Shown piece by piece: positions 63,040-64,000 of a stretch of 64,000 nt of DNA. Made by a program: the position numbers and the translations under genes. The notes beneath the pieces are model-generated. The model saw only the letters and a list, made by a program, of their open reading frames with translations, had not been told where the DNA came from and searched no databases. The stretch is from positions 62,001 through 126,000 of the forward strand of contig CAZTSX010000008.1 in assembly GCA_964616825.1 (NCBI GenBank). The letters are read 5' to 3'. The stretch's first letter is position 1. Each line of letters starts with the position of its first letter. This DNA is from QYOJ01 sp964616825 (GTDB lineage Bacteria > Bacteroidota > Bacteroidia > Bacteroidales > FEN-979).

Positions 63040-63580
63040 ATGGAAACTCCTCTTTTTACTCCAGCAAAACCGGGCCCTTTACTCCTCAGGAACCGCTCTA
63101 TCCGGGCTGCTGCTTTTGAAGGAATGTCGCCCGGGCACATGGTTTCCAATGACCTGATCGATAATCACCGGGCGGTCTCTGCCGGTGGAGTCGCAAATAC
63201 AACAGTTGCCTATGCACCTGTATCCCAAAGTGGATTATCCTTTGATCACCAAGAACAGGGAGGAGATCAAGTCAGTTTCTCTCTCTACACGAATAAAAGA
63301 AAAGACGAATATAGTGGTTCCTTTGAGAACCGGATTCGTTTCATGCGGGAGGTAGTGCGTGAGGTAATGACTGAAGCCGGAGCCTTTTTCGGAAGGCTAT
63401 TTTCTTGAAGATGCCTTGAAGGTTCGGGATGCTGTGAGCCTTCCGTTAATCTATGTTGGTGGACTTGTTTCACTCGAAAAGATCAATGTACTCTCAACGG
63501 CTACCAGGATTGCGTTCTTCACTGATGAGACCTGTACCTCTCCGAATCTCAATATGCGATTTTCGAATTGCCGGAATTAA
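63040..63580 (+). pseudogene. Decayed old-yellow-enzyme/NADH:flavin oxidoreductase
   Basis: The first part, METPLFTPAKPGPLLLRNRS to about residue 70, is the family's N-terminus. It jumps straight to NKRKDEYSGSFENRIRF, then frame is lost after GRLFS at 63408. The other frame continues YFLEDALKVRDAVSLPLIYV and GGL, the C-terminal FMN region, then random sequence to a stop at 63578-63580. At least two deletions plus a frameshift make an active enzyme impossible. Normal length is over 350 aa. Confidence 0.8.
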
Positions 63581-64000
63581 ATTGCTTTCTTTGGCAGGGT
63601 GAAGTAGAATATACTCCCTTTTCCAGGTTTGCTTTCAGCCCAGGTCTTACCTCCATTTTTCTCAACAAACTCCCGGCAGAGTTTAAGTCCCAGTCCACTC
63701 CCTTTCTCCAGGCCTGTACCTGATTTGGCTCGGGTGGTTCCGTCACTGAAGATGATGTTTAGATCATTGGGATTCATCCCGATCCCATTATCTTTTACCT
63801 CTACCAGCAACAAATTCTCAGGATCCCTCTTGTAGTCTTTAACAGTGATGGCTATGTTTCCTCCTTCCCGGGTGAATTTAATTGCATTGTTGATCAGGTT
63901 CCGGATCACAACGCTGATCATATTGGAATCAAAGAAGGCTTTTTCAGTCGCTGAAAAATTGCTTTTTAATTTAATGTTCTTAGCTGTGGCGCTTGCTGTC
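63577..64000 (-). CDS. Sensor histidine kinase, C-terminal ATPase domain (starts outside window)
   Basis: At least 140 aa, cut by the window edge. HATPase_c motifs: VIRNLINNAIKFTREG (N box), VKDNGIGMNP (G1), KGSGLGLKLCREFVEKNGG (G2) and FYFTLPKKAI at the end. The upstream part reads on through KLKSNFSATEKAFFDSNM. It overlaps the old-yellow-enzyme remnant by 4 bases at its stop. Partner and signal are unknown. Confidence 0.88.
   Translation of the reverse strand, partial: TASATAKNIKLKSNFSATEKAFFDSNMISVVIRNLINNAIKFTREGGNIAITVKDYKRDPENLLLVEVKDNGIGMNPNDLNIIFSDGTTRAKSGTGLEKGSGLGLKLCREFVEKNGGKTWAESKPGKGSIFYFTLPKKAI

Overview
This window comes from a chromosome of the phylum Bacteroidota, most likely class Bacteroidia. 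The evidence is the TAnnTTTG -7 promoter element in front of many genes, C-terminal type IX secretion (T9SS) sorting tails on three exported proteins, TonB receptors with a carboxypeptidase-like N-domain, a DUF4249 lipoprotein, and the DUF1599 / BT_3928-type / tpiA neighbourhood. Superoxide reductase, pyruvate phosphate dikinase, a KamA-type radical SAM protein and a PerR-like regulator suggest an anaerobe or microaerophile that meets oxygen now and then. The sequence is a draft: three runs of exactly 100 N (13067-13166, 39424-39523, 43485-43584) each sit inside a short tandem repeat.

Layout. 1-5.8 kb: glycosyltransferase (partial), purB, DUF4249 lipoprotein, TonB receptor, threonylcarbamoyl-AMP synthase. 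5.8-14.6 kb: heptosyltransferase-like GT9, dapD, ruvX, def, TPR lipoprotein, folP, DUF1599, BT_3928-type protein, orphan DppB-type permease, four-helix-bundle cassette, tpiA. 14.6-16.7 kb: oxidative-stress/iron cluster (ferritin, superoxide reductase, peroxiredoxin, PerR). 16.7-28.8 kb: prmA, a 1498-aa exported protein, plsY, dnaN, cold-shock protein, malic enzyme, KamA-family protein. 28.8-39.1 kb: copper/silver efflux island (HYC_CC_PP-type small protein, CusA, TolC, CusB, HMA protein, TonB receptor). 39.1-43.4 kb: REP-associated transposase with its REP palindromes, ppdK, GNAT acetyltransferase. 43.6-48.1 kb: alkaline phosphatase and two T9SS cargo proteins. 48.2-52.3 kb: TPR sensor kinase broken by a homopolymer frameshift, a small protein, a NarL-type response regulator, then two small-protein units that share a duplicated promoter module. 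52.3-59.8 kb: desulfurase remnant, SDR/DUF2867, cupin, flavin reductase, ORF6N, a split lysine-ketoglutarate reductase / saccharopine dehydrogenase pair, TerB-DnaJ protein. 59.8-64 kb: FdhF/YdeP-type molybdopterin oxidoreductase, secreted plastocyanin-BACON protein, decayed old-yellow-enzyme gene, partial sensor kinase.

Three things stand out. (1) Many unrelated short tandem repeats with a strict 7- or 8-base period lie between genes and also in frame inside genes (GT9, prmA, saccharopine dehydrogenase, the HYC_CC_PP-type gene). (2) A RAYT transposase gene carries its own REP palindrome and a 33-bp REP-derived tandem repeat inside its reading frame. (3) A roughly 130-bp promoter/leader module occurs three times next to the two-component genes, twice followed by a small-peptide gene with an unusually strong Shine-Dalgarno and a clear terminator. 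I see no tRNA, rRNA or CRISPR array. No stretch over 300 bases lacks a gene.
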